Shown piece by piece: positions 11,418 through 20,652 of a stretch of DNA of 64,000 nucleotides. Source of the stretch: UBA4459 sp963776205 (GTDB lineage: Bacteria; Bacteroidota; Bacteroidia; Bacteroidales; F082). Made by a program: the position numbers and the translations under genes. How positions within the stretch are numbered: position 1 is the first letter of the stretch; every line of letters begins with the position of its first letter. The stretch lies in NCBI GenBank assembly GCA_963776205.1, contig CAVZLR010000004.1, positions 682,001 through 746,000 on the forward strand, given 5' to 3'. Below the pieces are notes generated by a model. The model was not told where the DNA came from and did no database searches. It saw only the letters and a program-made list of their open reading frames with translations.

Positions 11418-13025
11418 TTACTGGCTTAAACCAAAACTTTCATATGTAGTCTCTTCTTTGATCAATTCCAAGGCTTTGTTGATTTCATGATCAGATGGGG
11501 CCAAAATTTCAAAATATGAACTTGGTTCATACAGATTTCTGGCGACTAATGCCTTTAATTGTAACTTAACAAATGATTCGTTCAATGTGGGCTTGTTTTC
11601 AGTTGTCAGAACTTCCTCTTTTTCACCTTGCTTAATAAATTCACTGTACTCTTCATCTGTAAATTCAAAACTGGCATTGAATTTTTCAAATGAGGGATAT
11701 TTTTTTAATAATGATTTTCTTTTATCATCGAGATATTCATTAACAAAAGCATTGATTACTCCTTTTCTAATCAGCGAAGTTAACACACGATTGTAACGTG
11801 TCGAATCAAAAGGAATAAACACATCCGGCATAATGCCGCCGCCCCCATAAACTGTTCTTCCACCTTTCGTCTTATATCTAAGAGAATCTGGAAAATTGAT
11901 ACTGTCAGGGTGCATTAATTCGCCTAATTCCATACGGCTTATGAAATCATTATAATATTCTTCACTACCATTGTCATAAGGACTTTGAATATACCTTCCG
12001 GAAGGCGTATAATACCGGGCAACAGTTAATCGGATTATAGAACCGTCAGGAAGTTTAAATGGCCTTTGTACAAGCCCTTTTCCAAATGATCGCCTGCCAA
12101 CAATCATGCCCCGGTCCCAATCCTGAATAGCACCGGACACAATCTCGCTTGCAGAAGCAGAACCTTCATTAATTAATACTACCAGCTTTCCATCTTCAAA
12201 ATTACCGCCTCCGGTAGCGTTAAGTTCCTGCCTTGGGCTTTTCACACCTTCCGTGTACACAATTAAATCATTTACCTTTAAAAACTCGTCGGTAATTGAC
12301 ATGGCTGTACCAAGATACCCTCCGGAATTACCTCTTAAATCAAAGACCAGGTTTTGCATCCCCATTGATTTTAATTCATCCAAAGCCGAATTAACTTCAT
12401 CTAAAGAATTTTTGGCGAAGCGATTTAATTTTATGTAGCCAGTTTCTTTATCAAGCATAAAGGCAGCATCCATACTATTGATAGGTATTTCATCCCTCAC
12501 GATAGTGTAATCCAGAATATCGTCATTGTATTTCCGATAAATACCAACCGTAACTTTAGTTCCCTTCTTCCCTCTCAAATGATCCATCACCCATTCATTA
12601 TCTATTTTCTCCCCGAAAGCATTTTCTCCATTAACTGTAATAATCTTATCACCGGCCATAATCCCAACTTTATCAGAAGGACCACCAGGGATAGGTGCTA
12701 TAACTAGTATTGTGTCTTTAAATAATTGGAATGTTAGACCAACTCCTTCAAAACTTCCTTCCAAAGGTTCATTCGCTTTTTCGACATCTTCTTTTGAGAT
12801 GTAGGATGAGTGTGGATCAAGTTCTTTCAGTGTATTAATGATGGCCTTTTCAGTGATCTCAGCCATATCAAGGGTATCGACATAGAAGTTATTTACAATC
12901 TGAAGTAATGAAACAATCTTATTTGTTGTCTCTACCTGGTTCATTTCATTGAAATGACTTTGTGCTTGTGATTGATTTACGCAAATAGTGCAAAATATGA
13001 TGATTGACAAAAGGATATTTCTCAT
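11418..13025 (-). CDS. C-terminal processing peptidase, S41 family
   Basis: Start chosen at ATG 13025 because it begins a good signal peptide (MRNILLSIIIFCTICVNQSQ); an in-frame ATG at 13061 adds 12 unlikely residues. Domains: helical N-terminus (30-85), PDZ (about 95-180: GVGLTFQLF, IAPIPGGPSDKVGIMAGDKI), then the S41 core with FDLRGNSGGYLGTA, NEGSASASEIVSGA (catalytic Ser in SASASE) and RRSFGKGLVQR (catalytic Lys of the Ser/Lys dyad), followed by PSGRYIQSPY. About 535 residues, periplasmic. Members trim C-termini of envelope proteins. One of the longest unbroken genes in this half of the window. Convergent with and directly adjoining tsaC. Confidence 0.92.
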   Translation of the reverse strand: MRNILLSIIIFCTICVNQSQAQSHFNEMNQVETTNKIVSLLQIVNNFYVDTLDMAEITEKAIINTLKELDPHSSYISKEDVEKANEPLEGSFEGVGLTFQLFKDTILVIAPIPGGPSDKVGIMAGDKIITVNGENAFGEKIDNEWVMDHLRGKKGTKVTVGIYRKYNDDILDYTIVRDEIPINSMDAAFMLDKETGYIKLNRFAKNSLDEVNSALDELKSMGMQNLVFDLRGNSGGYLGTAMSITDEFLKVNDLIVYTEGVKSPRQELNATGGGNFEDGKLVVLINEGSASASEIVSGAIQDWDRGMIVGRRSFGKGLVQRPFKLPDGSIIRLTVARYYTPSGRYIQSPYDNGSEEYYNDFISRMELGELMHPDSINFPDSLRYKTKGGRTVYGGGGIMPDVFIPFDSTRYNRVLTSLIRKGVINAFVNEYLDDKRKSLLKKYPSFEKFNASFEFTDEEYSEFIKQGEKEEVLTTENKPTLNESFVKLQLKALVARNLYEPSSYFEILAPSDHEINKALELIKEETTYESFGLSQ

Positions 13026-13144
13026 GTAATAAAGGATTTTAATAGTTGCAATTCGCATCAAAATTATAACAAAACAATGAAATAGGTATTTTCTGTTGTT
13101 AATTAATGTTAATATGAGTTGATTTTACTGATCTTTGATGTGAA

Positions 13145-13174
13145 TTTGAAATGAGCTGACATTTTCTATTTTTG
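13145..13174 (+). promoter_or_regulatory. Bacteroidota-type promoter for the lipid A deacylase gene
   Basis: TTTG (13145-13148), 18-nt spacer, TATTTTTG (13167-13174) matching TAnnTTTG. The expected transcription start near 13180 leaves about 19 nt to the GTG start at 13199, which supports that unusual start codon. The spacer is 1-2 nt shorter than the usual 19-21. Confidence 0.5.
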
Positions 13175-13198
13175 CATCAATATTAAATAAATCCCAAG

Positions 13199-14409
13199 GT
13201 GACTACCTACCTAAATAATCGTATTCTGACCATAATCTTTATCGTATTAGTTACAAATTGTTATGCTGAAAATGATACACTGGGTAAAAGTCAAGTTAAA
13301 TATGTAAAGTCAGTTCACTTAAATTATCAATTTGGGAAGGTCATACAAACACATGCTTTTGTGCAAGGTGAGAATCCTAACAATGAAGCTTATGAGAATT
13401 TTCAGGCTTTATCAGCCCAATTTGGTATTCGAACAGACGGACGAAAATTGTGGCAACAGCTGTATGGGTATCCCACTTGGGGATTCGGTTTGTTTTATAT
13501 CGATTTCTTTAATGATGATGAATTTGGACAACCACTGGCTATCTATTCATTTCTAAATGCACCTTTTATCAGATGGAAAAATTGGAGCATTAATTATGAA
13601 GTAGGATTCGGTTTATCGCTTAACTGGAAACCTCACGAATTGCTCGAAGGAGGATATTATTACCCGATCGGTTCGTATTTCACAGTTTTTTTCGATTTTG
13701 GAATTAATTCCAGTATCAGGTTGACAAAAAACTGGGATTTAAATCTAGGTTTAAACTATACGCACTTCTCAAATGGAGCAGTTAAATTACCAAATTTAGG
13801 AGTTAATGTTTTTGCGCCACGGGTAGGAATTCAGTATATTTTTAATAAAGGCCAATTTATAAATCTCAGGAGATTCCTAAATATTTAAAGGAATGGGAAT
13901 GGCTGATTACTGCATCACCATCTATACGTCAGGTTGGTTTTGAATATGAATACAATGGCGATACATTAGCAGAAGCATTCAATTATGGAGTATTTACAAT
14001 TTCAACGGCAGTTAACCGACAAATTTCTCATAAGGTAAAATTTGGTGGTGGAATTGACTTTAGCTATAACGAGGCGTATGCGGCTGAATTCATTATGGTT
14101 GAGAATGGATCAGTACAAAAGGCTCCAGCGACTTTTAAAGATAAATTTCTTATTGGAGTTTTCCCCTCTTTCGAATTGGTTTTTAACAAGCTGTCAATGA
14201 ATCTTCAACCTGGCTTTTATATTTACCGACAAGAAGTTGAAAATGTGGATACGCCGACAACTTATCAACGGATTGGCTTGAGATATTATCTTGGAAAACA
14301 TTTTATTACCGGTGTAAATATCAGAGCATATAACTTTTCAAAAGCTGACTTTATTGAATTTAATTTTGGTTATAGTTTGAGATGGCTGAAAAGTTATCGG
14401 AAGAACTAA
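13199..14409 (+). CDS. acyloxyacyl hydrolase / PagL-like lipid A 3-O-deacylase
   Basis: The N-terminal half carries a signal peptide (ILTIIFIVLVTNCYA) and a barrel with NWDLNLGLNYTHFSNGAVKL, then PNLGVNVFAPRVGIQYIFN. The His-x-Ser pair in THFSNG matches the catalytic His/Ser of PagL-type outer-membrane deacylases. One break at about 13870-13890 joins it to a C-terminal barrel half (EWEWLITASPSIRQVGFEYE ... GLRYYLGKHFITGVNIR ... FGYSLRWLKSYRKN), giving about 400 residues, roughly twice a minimal PagL. Family role: removes the 3-O acyl chain of lipid A in the outer membrane. GTG start supported by the upstream promoter. It is divergent from the protease gene. Confidence 0.75.
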
Positions 14410-14425
14410 ACTATCCGAATACTAT

Positions 14426-15241
14426 TTATACAGAAACGCTAAAGTTTCTCAAAGCATCATTTAGTGATGTCTTTTTATCTGTTGATTCTTTTCTTTTGCC
14501 AATGATCAAAGCACAAGAAACATTAAATTTGCCAGCCGGAAAATCCTTTACATAACTTCCAGGAATTACTACTGAACCATCAGGAACATATCCTTTGTAT
14601 TCAACAGTTCTACTCCCACTCACATCTATAATTTTTGTCGATTGGGTTATAACAACATTGGCACCTAACACGGCCTCTTTACCAATGCGAACCCCTTCAA
14701 CAACTATACACCTGGAGCCTATGAAACAATCATCTTCAATGATAACAGGTGAAGCCTGAACTGGCTCTAATACGCCTCCTATCCCAACTCCCCCGCTTAA
14801 ATGTACATTCTTCCCGATTTGAGCACAAGACCCAACTGTAGCCCAGGTGTCTACCATTGTACCAGCATCAACATAAGCACCGATATTTACGTAGGATGGC
14901 ATCAAAATTACATTGGGTGCGATATAAGAACCATATCTTGAAACGGCATGAGGAACGACCCTGATGCCTTGTTCAGCATAATTACTTTTTAAAGGAATTT
15001 TATCATGAAACTCAAGTATACCTGCTTTGGAAACAGTCATCTTTCGAATCAGGAAATACATGATCACTGCTTTTTTAACCCAGTTATTTACTTCCCATTT
15101 ACCATTAATTGGCTCAGCCACCCTTATTTTACCGCTATCCAATAGCTCTAAAGTCTCTGTGATTGCATCTGAATACTTATTTTCCTTTAACAGGCTCTGG
15201 TTTTCCCATGCCTGGTTTATTAATAATTCGTGTTCTTTCAT
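14426..15241 (-). CDS. dapD: 2,3,4,5-tetrahydropyridine-2,6-dicarboxylate N-succinyltransferase
   Basis: An intact 271-residue protein of the usual DapD length. An N-terminal helical domain ends near GKWEVNNWVKKAVIMYFLIR, followed by left-handed beta-helix hexapeptide repeats (IAPNVILMPSYVNIGAYVDA, then GTMVDTWATVGSCAQIGKNV, HLSGGVGIGGVLEP, DDCFIGSRCIVVEGVRIG). It transfers succinyl from succinyl-CoA to tetrahydrodipicolinate in the lysine/diaminopimelate pathway and so feeds peptidoglycan and lysine synthesis. Divergent from ruvX with a 73-nt spacer. Not frame-broken. Confidence 0.95.
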   Translation of the reverse strand: MKEHELLINQAWENQSLLKENKYSDAITETLELLDSGKIRVAEPINGKWEVNNWVKKAVIMYFLIRKMTVSKAGILEFHDKIPLKSNYAEQGIRVVPHAVSRYGSYIAPNVILMPSYVNIGAYVDAGTMVDTWATVGSCAQIGKNVHLSGGVGIGGVLEPVQASPVIIEDDCFIGSRCIVVEGVRIGKEAVLGANVVITQSTKIIDVSGSRTVEYKGYVPDGSVVIPGSYVKDFPAGKFNVSCALIIGKRKESTDKKTSLNDALRNFSVSV

Positions 15242-15294
15242 GAATGTTTTCTTAATTTGATAAAATTATTAAAAATCAAGATATTAAAAAATAC

Positions 15295-15302
15295 TATTTT
15301 TG
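15295..15302 (+). promoter_or_regulatory. -7 box of the ruvX promoter, decides the start codon
   Basis: TATTTTTG matches TAnnTTTG exactly. No TTG lies at the right distance upstream, so only the -7 half is supported. It overlaps the TTG at 15300 that would open the longest ORF, so that TTG cannot be the start; the ATG at 15315 is chosen. Confidence 0.5.
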
Positions 15303-15314
15303 CCGATCGAATCT

Positions 15315-15722
15315 ATGGGACGAATATTAGCTATTGATTACGGACAAAAAAGGGTTGGGATTGCAGCAACTGATGATCTGCAATTAGTTTCAAACGGTAT
15401 TGCAACGGTTCGCTCAATAGACATTTGGCAATTTTTAGATGACTATTTGATAGAACATGATGTTGCAAAGATTGTTGTTGGGGAGCCGAAAGACATGATG
15501 AATAGACCATCGGATGCCAGCAGATTTATTGAACCCTTTGTAAAAAAGCTTAAAAATAAATACCCTCAGATTACGATTGTGAGATTTGACGAGAGATTTA
15601 CTTCAAAAATGGCGTTTGATGCTATGATTGAAGGTGGATTGAGTAAAAAGAAGAGACAGGATAAGGCTTTGATTGACAAGGTAAGTGCTACGATTCTATT
15701 ACAATCCTATTTATTGCAGTAA
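15315..15722 (+). CDS. ruvX: YqgF/RuvX family pre-16S rRNA nuclease
   Basis: From ATG 15315 the protein begins MGRILAIDYGQKRVGIAATD, the RNase H-like motif with the first catalytic Asp of the YqgF family. It continues with KIVVGEPKDMMNRPSD, ITIVRFDERFTSKMA (second acidic residue) and KDKALIDKVSATILLQSYL, the conserved C-terminal Asp region. About 135 residues, usual length. The family processes the 5' end of 16S rRNA and was earlier called a Holliday junction resolvase. The def gene starts 16 nt downstream, suggesting co-transcription. Confidence 0.9.
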   Translation: MGRILAIDYGQKRVGIAATDDLQLVSNGIATVRSIDIWQFLDDYLIEHDVAKIVVGEPKDMMNRPSDASRFIEPFVKKLKNKYPQITIVRFDERFTSKMAFDAMIEGGLSKKKRQDKALIDKVSATILLQSYLLQ

Positions 15723-15738
15723 TGAAAAAAGACAATTT

Positions 15739-16266
15739 ATGATTCTGCCAATTACAGCATATGGCCATCCGGTTTTAAAGAAGAAAGGTGAACTAATTGA
15801 TCAGGATTATCCAGAACTGGATAAGCTAATAGAAGATATGTTCGAAACCATGTATAATTCAAAGGGTATTGGTTTGGCCGCTCAGCAAATTAACAGGGCC
15901 ATCAGGTTATTTGTTATTGATGCGACACCTTATGAAGAGGAATATCCGGAAACAAAAGATTTTAAAAGGGTATTTATAAATGCTGAAATTGTAGATGAAG
16001 AAGGTGAACTGATAGAAATGGAAGAAGGCTGCCTGAGTGTTCCTGAGATAAGAGAATATGTGAGAAGACCTGATACAGTGTATCTAAGCTATTACGATGA
16101 AAATTTTAAATTTCATAAAGCTGAAAAATTTGGTGGACTGATCGCAAGAATTATTCAGCATGAATTTGACCATACAGATGGGGTTGTTTTTATTGAGAGA
16201 TTGCCCCAGATCAAAAAAGTGCTGCTGAAAAGAAGATTAAATGATATCATCAACTGGAAAAATTGA
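15739..16266 (+). CDS. def: peptide deformylase
   Basis: Start at ATG 15739 gives MILPITAYGHPVLKKKGELI, the normal N-terminus; a longer reading from 15685 would overlap ruvX. All three metal motifs are present: GIGLAAQQ (usual GxGLAAxQ), EGCLSVPEIR with the Cys ligand, and QHEFDHTDG with the HExxH pair. About 175 residues. It removes the formyl group from nascent protein N-termini using Fe(II). It follows ruvX closely. Confidence 0.95.
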   Translation: MILPITAYGHPVLKKKGELIDQDYPELDKLIEDMFETMYNSKGIGLAAQQINRAIRLFVIDATPYEEEYPETKDFKRVFINAEIVDEEGELIEMEEGCLSVPEIREYVRRPDTVYLSYYDENFKFHKAEKFGGLIARIIQHEFDHTDGVVFIERLPQIKKVLLKRRLNDIINWKN

Positions 16267-16346
16267 TCCAGGTTATAAAATGATATATCCAAAGAAAAAA
16301 GGAAAGAAGTAATTTTATAAACTAATATTATAAACATTAAGAAATA

Positions 16347-16880
16347 ATGAGAAAGTATTTGTTTTATTGGCATCTTGTTATGCTTATAAGTTTTTCATGT
16401 GCTGGCCCTCAGAAAGATGGAAGTGAAAGAACTGATTGAAAAGATGCAATCACTCTTATAGAAGATAAACTTGTACAACAACGAGGATGTTCAAGATAAG
16501 CAAAGAAGATGCAGTAAACTTGATTGCGATTGTATCAGGAATATGCTGCTGAGTACCCAAAGGATTCATTGGCACCTGTATACCTGTTCCGAGCTTCAGA
16601 TCTTTCAATGAATCTGCAACGTCCGAAAGAAACCATTCGCCTTTTTGATGAGTTGCTATGAGAACTATCCTGATTATGAAAAAACACCTTCAGTTTTATT
16701 TTTAAAAGCATTTGTATATGAAGACCAGCTTAAGAGATCTTGACGAATGCAAAAAATATTACGAGGAGTTTCTTGAAAAGTATCCGGAAAGTGATTTTGC
16801 TGATGATGCAGAAATGTCATTAAAGAACCTGGGAAAAACCCCGGAGGAACTAATTATGGAGTTTGAAAAAAATCAGAATA
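16347..16880 (+). CDS. TPR-like lipoprotein, frame-broken
   Basis: ATG 16347 begins MRKYLFYWHLVMLISFSCAG, a lipoprotein signal with the lipobox Cys in SFSCAG. Frames then give YPKDSLAPVYLFRASDLSMN, RPKETIRLFDEL and CKKYYEEFLEKYPESDFADD, then AEMSLKNLGKTPEEL, which are tetratricopeptide-like helices resembling BamD/YbgF. Breaks near 16435, 16500, 16660 and at the final A-run; the stop proposed (TAA at 16878-16880) comes from reading through that run with one base changed, just before the terminator. About 178 residues. Probably an envelope scaffold; exact role unknown. Confidence 0.6.
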
Positions 16881-16910
16881 AAAAAAAGCGGCAAAAAGCC
16901 GCTTTTTTTT
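16881..16910. terminator. bidirectional rho-independent terminator
   Basis: Stem AGCGGC (16887-16892), loop AAAAA, GCCGCT (16898-16903), flanked by an A-run on the left and eight T on the right, so it works for both convergent genes (lipoprotein on plus, barrel gene on minus). Confidence 0.9.
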
Positions 16911-16925
16911 TAATTCATATATTTA

Positions 16926-17476
16926 TTAAAAACCAAAGGTTACACCAAATTTAATAGCAGATAAAGTACCATAGCCTACTTCAGCAAATAATCCGAAAGT
17001 TTCACTGAACATCATTCTTCCACCTACATAAACTTCGCCGTATGGACTTACTTTGGCTTTATTATACGTAATGTGAATTACCTGATCCCAAGTGTATTGG
17101 GTCCAGAACCTGATTCCAAAACCAACACCGCCATATGCATCCCATTTGTCACTTTCAAAAGCATGCACATGCCAGGCAGCGCGTGGTCCAATTGTAAATT
17201 GACTATAATGATAATCGTAAGTGCGTTGTATAATATGAACCTGACCAACTTGAATATTTATAAGCCATAATACCGCCAAAAGAAACAAGACCTATATCAC
17301 CAGTTGGTATTACACCATATTTCACCACTAAAATTCACGGAAGGAATCCATCCATCAGCATGACAGGCCAGCCAATTCCTGCATTAAAAAGCAAATCACC
17401 TTTATTAAAAACATGTTGTGAATGCAATGATAAAGAGAGCATTCCAATTAGTAAAAAAGTCATATATTTTTTTCAT
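16926..17476 (-). CDS. outer-membrane beta-barrel protein, frame-broken
   Basis: The start region at 17476 reads MKKIY and then, one frame over, MTFLLIGMLSLSLHSQHVFN followed by KGDLLFNAGIGWPVM: a signal peptide then a first strand. After breaks near 17330-17290 the last 105 residues are clear barrel strands: YGGVGFGIRFWTQYTW, KVSPYGEVYVGGRMMFSETF, GLFAEVGYGTLSAIKFGVTF, ending in Phe. About 180 residues. The stop at 16926 lies 16 nt from the shared terminator. No ligand or function can be inferred. Confidence 0.6.
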
Positions 17477-17547
17477 AACAATATTTATTTTTAGTTATTT
17501 GGATTAAAATTGATGGTGCAAATATAAATATAATGAAATTGATATTA

Positions 17548-18110
17548 TCAACCTATTGTTATAAGTTTCGTGGAAATGCCAACAGTAAAAGAAGCCCCGG
17601 ATGTTTTAGTACCACTCACACTTAATACCCCAATTTCTGAATTCAGAGCCAAATTGCCATTGAAATAATACCTGATGCCTAGCTCTGACATCAAATACAA
17701 ATTTGAACCCATTGTATAATTCATATTAAAGCTTCCAATCTTATCAGGTTGTCATATATCCGGTTCCCAATTTTACACCAGCGTAGAAATCCCATGAGTG
17801 TGCAAATTCATAACCTCATTGAAATGATAATCAATAACAGCCTGGGCAGAAATTAAACTTGGTGATTTCCCACAACATCCTGGGATAAATAATACCTCCA
17901 GTTAATATCAAAACCCGCACTTAGGTTGTCAATGATAAAAAAATCCATTCCAACATGAACTGGAATTAAATTAAGTCCTCCGCTTCCTCCAAAAAATCCT
18001 GTGCCAATATTTAATTGGGTGCTTACCTTTCAGTGTCGGTGATTCTTCTTGTGCTTGTAGTCATAATAAATGCACAGCATAAGTGATAAAATTAAAATGA
18101 TCTTTTTCAT
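17548..18110 (-). CDS. outer-membrane protein, badly frame-broken
   Basis: ATG 18110 gives MKKIILILSLMLCIYYDYK as a signal peptide. Further frames give LNIGTGFFGGSGGLNLIPVH, VGMDFFIIDNLSAGFDINWR and a last segment SVSGTKTSGASFTVGISTKL before TGA at 17548-17550. The pattern of alternating glycine and aromatic residues is that of a small barrel. There are at least five frame breaks, so the internal peptide is uncertain. It lies between rny (24 nt away) and another barrel gene. Function unknown. Confidence 0.45.
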
Positions 18111-18133
18111 AATTTGCTTGTTTTATTTAAAAT

Positions 18134-19684
18134 TTATTTTGCGTAACTAATGGCCCTTGTTTCACGAATAACAGTAATTTTTATCTGTCCCGGATAAGTC
18201 ATCTCTTCCTGAATTTTCCTGGATAATTCATACGAAATTTTATCAGCTTCCGCATCACTTACTTTATCAGCGCCAACAATTACCCTTAATTCACGACCTG
18301 CCTGAATGGCATATGTTTTTACAACACCAGGATATGTTAATGCCAGTTCTTCCAGTTTTTTCAGCCTTTGAATGTATGCTTCCACAACTTCTCGCCTCGT
18401 GCCCCGGGCCGTGCACCTGAAATAGCATCACAAACCTGGACAATCGGAGCAATTAGTGATTCCATTTCAACTTCATCATGGTGTGCACCAATGCCATTGC
18501 TTACTTCAGGTTTTTCCTTGAATTTTTCAGCCAGTTTCATTCCGAGGATTGCATGAGGTAGTTCAGTTTCATTTTCAGCAATTTTTCCAATATCGTGTAG
18601 GAGTCCGGCTCGCTTTGGCTTTTTTTGGATCCAGCCCAAGTTCAGAAGCCATGGTGGCACATAAATTGGCGACTTCAATGGAGTGTGCCAATAAGTTTTG
18701 TCCGTAAGAAGCACGGTATTTCATCCGACCGATGAGTTTGATCAATTCATGATGCATATTATGAATGCCCAAATCAATAACTGTCCGTTTACCTGTTTCC
18801 AGAATTTCCTGTTCAACTTCTTTTTTTGTTTTTGAGACAACCTCTTCGATGCGTGCCGGGTGAATTCTGCCATCAGAAACCAATTTTTGTAATGATAGCC
18901 TGGCTACTTCCCGGCGTAATAGGGTCGAATCCTGACAGCAGAATAGCGTCAGGACTGTCGTCGATAATGATCTCAATACCTGTCATGGCTTCCAGAGCCC
19001 GGATGTTTCTTCCTTCACGGCCAATAATCCTTCCTTTTATTTCGTCGCTGTCAATATTGAATACGGAAACCGTATTTTCAATAGCATGTTCAGCAGCAGT
19101 ACGCTGAATGGTTTCAATAACGATCTTTTTTGCTTTTCGATTGGCAGTTAATTTGGCTTCGTCTACAATTTCCCTAACCAGCACCATTGCTTCTGCATTT
19201 GCTTCTTCTTTTAGTGATTCAACTATTTGGGCTTTTGCTTCTTCAGCTGACAGGTTGCCTACGGTTTCCAGTAATTTGATCTGCTCGTCCATGTAATGCG
19301 GTCAACTTCTTGTTGCTTTTTATCAAGAATATCTAATTGGTTGGTTAGATTTATCTTTAAAGTATCTAATTCTTTTTGTTTTCGCTGGTTTTCTTCAAAT
19401 TTTTGGGATAATGGCAGCTTCCCGTTGTCGGGCTTTATTTTCAGCTTTTTGGATCACACTGTTCTTCTCAGCTACTATTTTTTCATGTTCACCTTTTAAG
19501 TTGAAGAAATTTTTCTTTGGCCTGTAATATTTTTTCTTTTTTTATAACTTCCGCTTTTTCCTTTGCTTCTTCAAGCACTTCTCTGCTTTTCTTTAAAACG
19601 GAACGTCTCATCACTGTTGCTGCTATCACAACTCCGATCAGCCAAACCTGCAACGGCTACAGCAATCAATATAAGTATGTACAT
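18134..19684 (-). CDS. rny: ribonuclease Y, frame-broken
   Basis: Reassembly from ATG 19684 gives an N-terminal membrane anchor (MYILILIAVAVAGL), a long charged coiled coil (FEENQRKQKELDTLKINLTN), a KH domain (VSVFNIDSDEIKGRIIGREG, then RNIRALEAMTGIEIIIDDSP) and an HD domain (GLLHDIGKIAENETELPHAI, IGAHHDEVEMESLIAPIVQV), ending VIRETRAISYAK, the standard C-terminus. About 517 residues. Breaks occur near 19620-19500, 19295, 18900, 18600 and 18375. RNase Y starts mRNA decay at the inner membrane. A gene this essential broken five times with perfect conservation is best explained by sequence errors. Confidence 0.92.
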
Positions 19685-19713
19685 AATATTTAATTTATCG
19701 GCTGGCTTGAAAT

Positions 19714-19906
19714 AAAAAGCCCGCAATAATCCAAGGGTTTAGTAAACCCCGATTCGACACGTTTAGGGCTGCCTAAATTTTCGAACTACCAGTGTCCTCA
19801 ATGAAGAGAATCCCAGTTAGGTAAACAGGTCTGTCCTACAATTTAATGAGCTTATCCCTAATTGTTGTAGTGTTGAGTTTACAAACAGTTTGGATTACGC
19901 GGGCAA
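19714..19906 (-). ncRNA. ssrS: 6S RNA (SsrS-like, Bacteroidota type)
   Basis: A 190-nt non-coding stretch between zapA and rny whose ends close: GCCCGC (19719-19724) pairs with GCGGGC (19899-19904) and AATCC (19728-19732) with GGATT (19892-19896). Reading the minus strand, the closing stem is followed by a T-run, as for an independently terminated RNA. Near the 3' side are two short hairpins (TTTAGG-CAGC-CCTAAA and GGGTTT-ACT-AAACCC) beside a large open middle, the shape of 6S RNA that mimics an open promoter and sequesters sigma-70-type holoenzyme. Location beside zapA is also where 6S RNA lies in gammaproteobacteria. The identity is inferred from structure and synteny; a covariance search would decide. 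Confidence 0.68.
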
Positions 19907-19908
19907 TA

Positions 19909-20224
19909 TTACTTTAAGAACGCTTTATATCTTTTTTCAAGATAAGATGATAAAACTTCATCTATTTCAGATAATTTTATTTCCAAATCTTTATTTCTGA
20001 ATGATCTTTTCTTCTTCCAGGCGTATTGAATTAGCTGAAGTTTGCAAAGCAATCATGGCAAACAAATCTTGTTGATCTTTATATTCAAACGCTTTTGAAT
20101 AATCCAATATTGTTTGATTTACATAATCAGCGGCTTTTCTTACAGTTTCTTCTTCTTCCAACTTAACACTCAACCTGTAAGGTCTGCCGGCAATTGTGAT
20201 TTTTATATTTTGATTCGCTTCCAT
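19909..20224 (-). CDS. zapA: cell division protein ZapA
   Basis: From ATG 20224: MEANQNIKITIAGRPYRLSV, KLEEEETVRKAADYVNQTIL, DQQDLFAMIALQTSANSI, the ZapA N-terminal globular domain, then a coiled-coil tail. One break near 20000 leads to the true end (KDLEIKLSEIDEVLSSYLEK...AFLK) with stop at 19909-19911; about 104 residues, usual size. ZapA bundles FtsZ filaments. It is followed by 6S RNA and rny on the same strand. Confidence 0.88.
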
Positions 20225-20295
20225 TTAATCCCTTGCAAACTATTTATTAACGACTTAAAACTTCAATACACATATCTATTTCTTTTATCAAACTA

Positions 20296-20538
20296 TCAAT
20301 CTTTATTCTTGCCTTCCTCAACACCAAATTCTATTTCAAGCGTGTTTGCCAGTGTATATTTAAATAATTCGTTTTTATTAGTTTCCAATTCTTTGGTTAA
20401 ATTATTCACTTTTTCAGTTAACATCCTGATAACTTTTCCTGTAATGATTGATTTTCTGACTTTAAATTGCGCATTATCTTCAATTAATTTCCTAACTTTA
20501 TACTCAATACCGGAAATTAATATTTGTTCATTTGCCAT
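20296..20538 (-). CDS. small coiled-coil protein upstream of zapA
   Basis: An 80-residue protein starting MANEQILISGIEYKVRKLIE and containing a heptad-rich helix (VIRMLTEKVNNLTKELETNK). It is intact and lies 71 nt upstream of zapA. Such short coiled-coil genes commonly precede zapA in Bacteroidota; by position and form a division-associated role similar in spirit to ZapB is possible, but there is no sequence proof. I do not recognise a named family. Confidence 0.65.
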   Translation of the reverse strand: MANEQILISGIEYKVRKLIEDNAQFKVRKSIITGKVIRMLTEKVNNLTKELETNKNELFKYTLANTLEIEFGVEEGKNKD

Positions 20539-20652
20539 TGAATAACTGAATCAGTAAAGCAAAAATACGCTTTCTGAATGAATTTGGCAAATACTATTTT
20601 TTTTATCAAAAATCATGTTAGATATTTTGTTTATTTTATTGATTTACATATC

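Noticed and set aside
19714..19906. tmRNA as identity of the zapA-rny spacer RNA
   Set aside because: No tRNA-like acceptor/T-arm ends and no tag reading frame; the closing stem plus central bubble fit 6S better.
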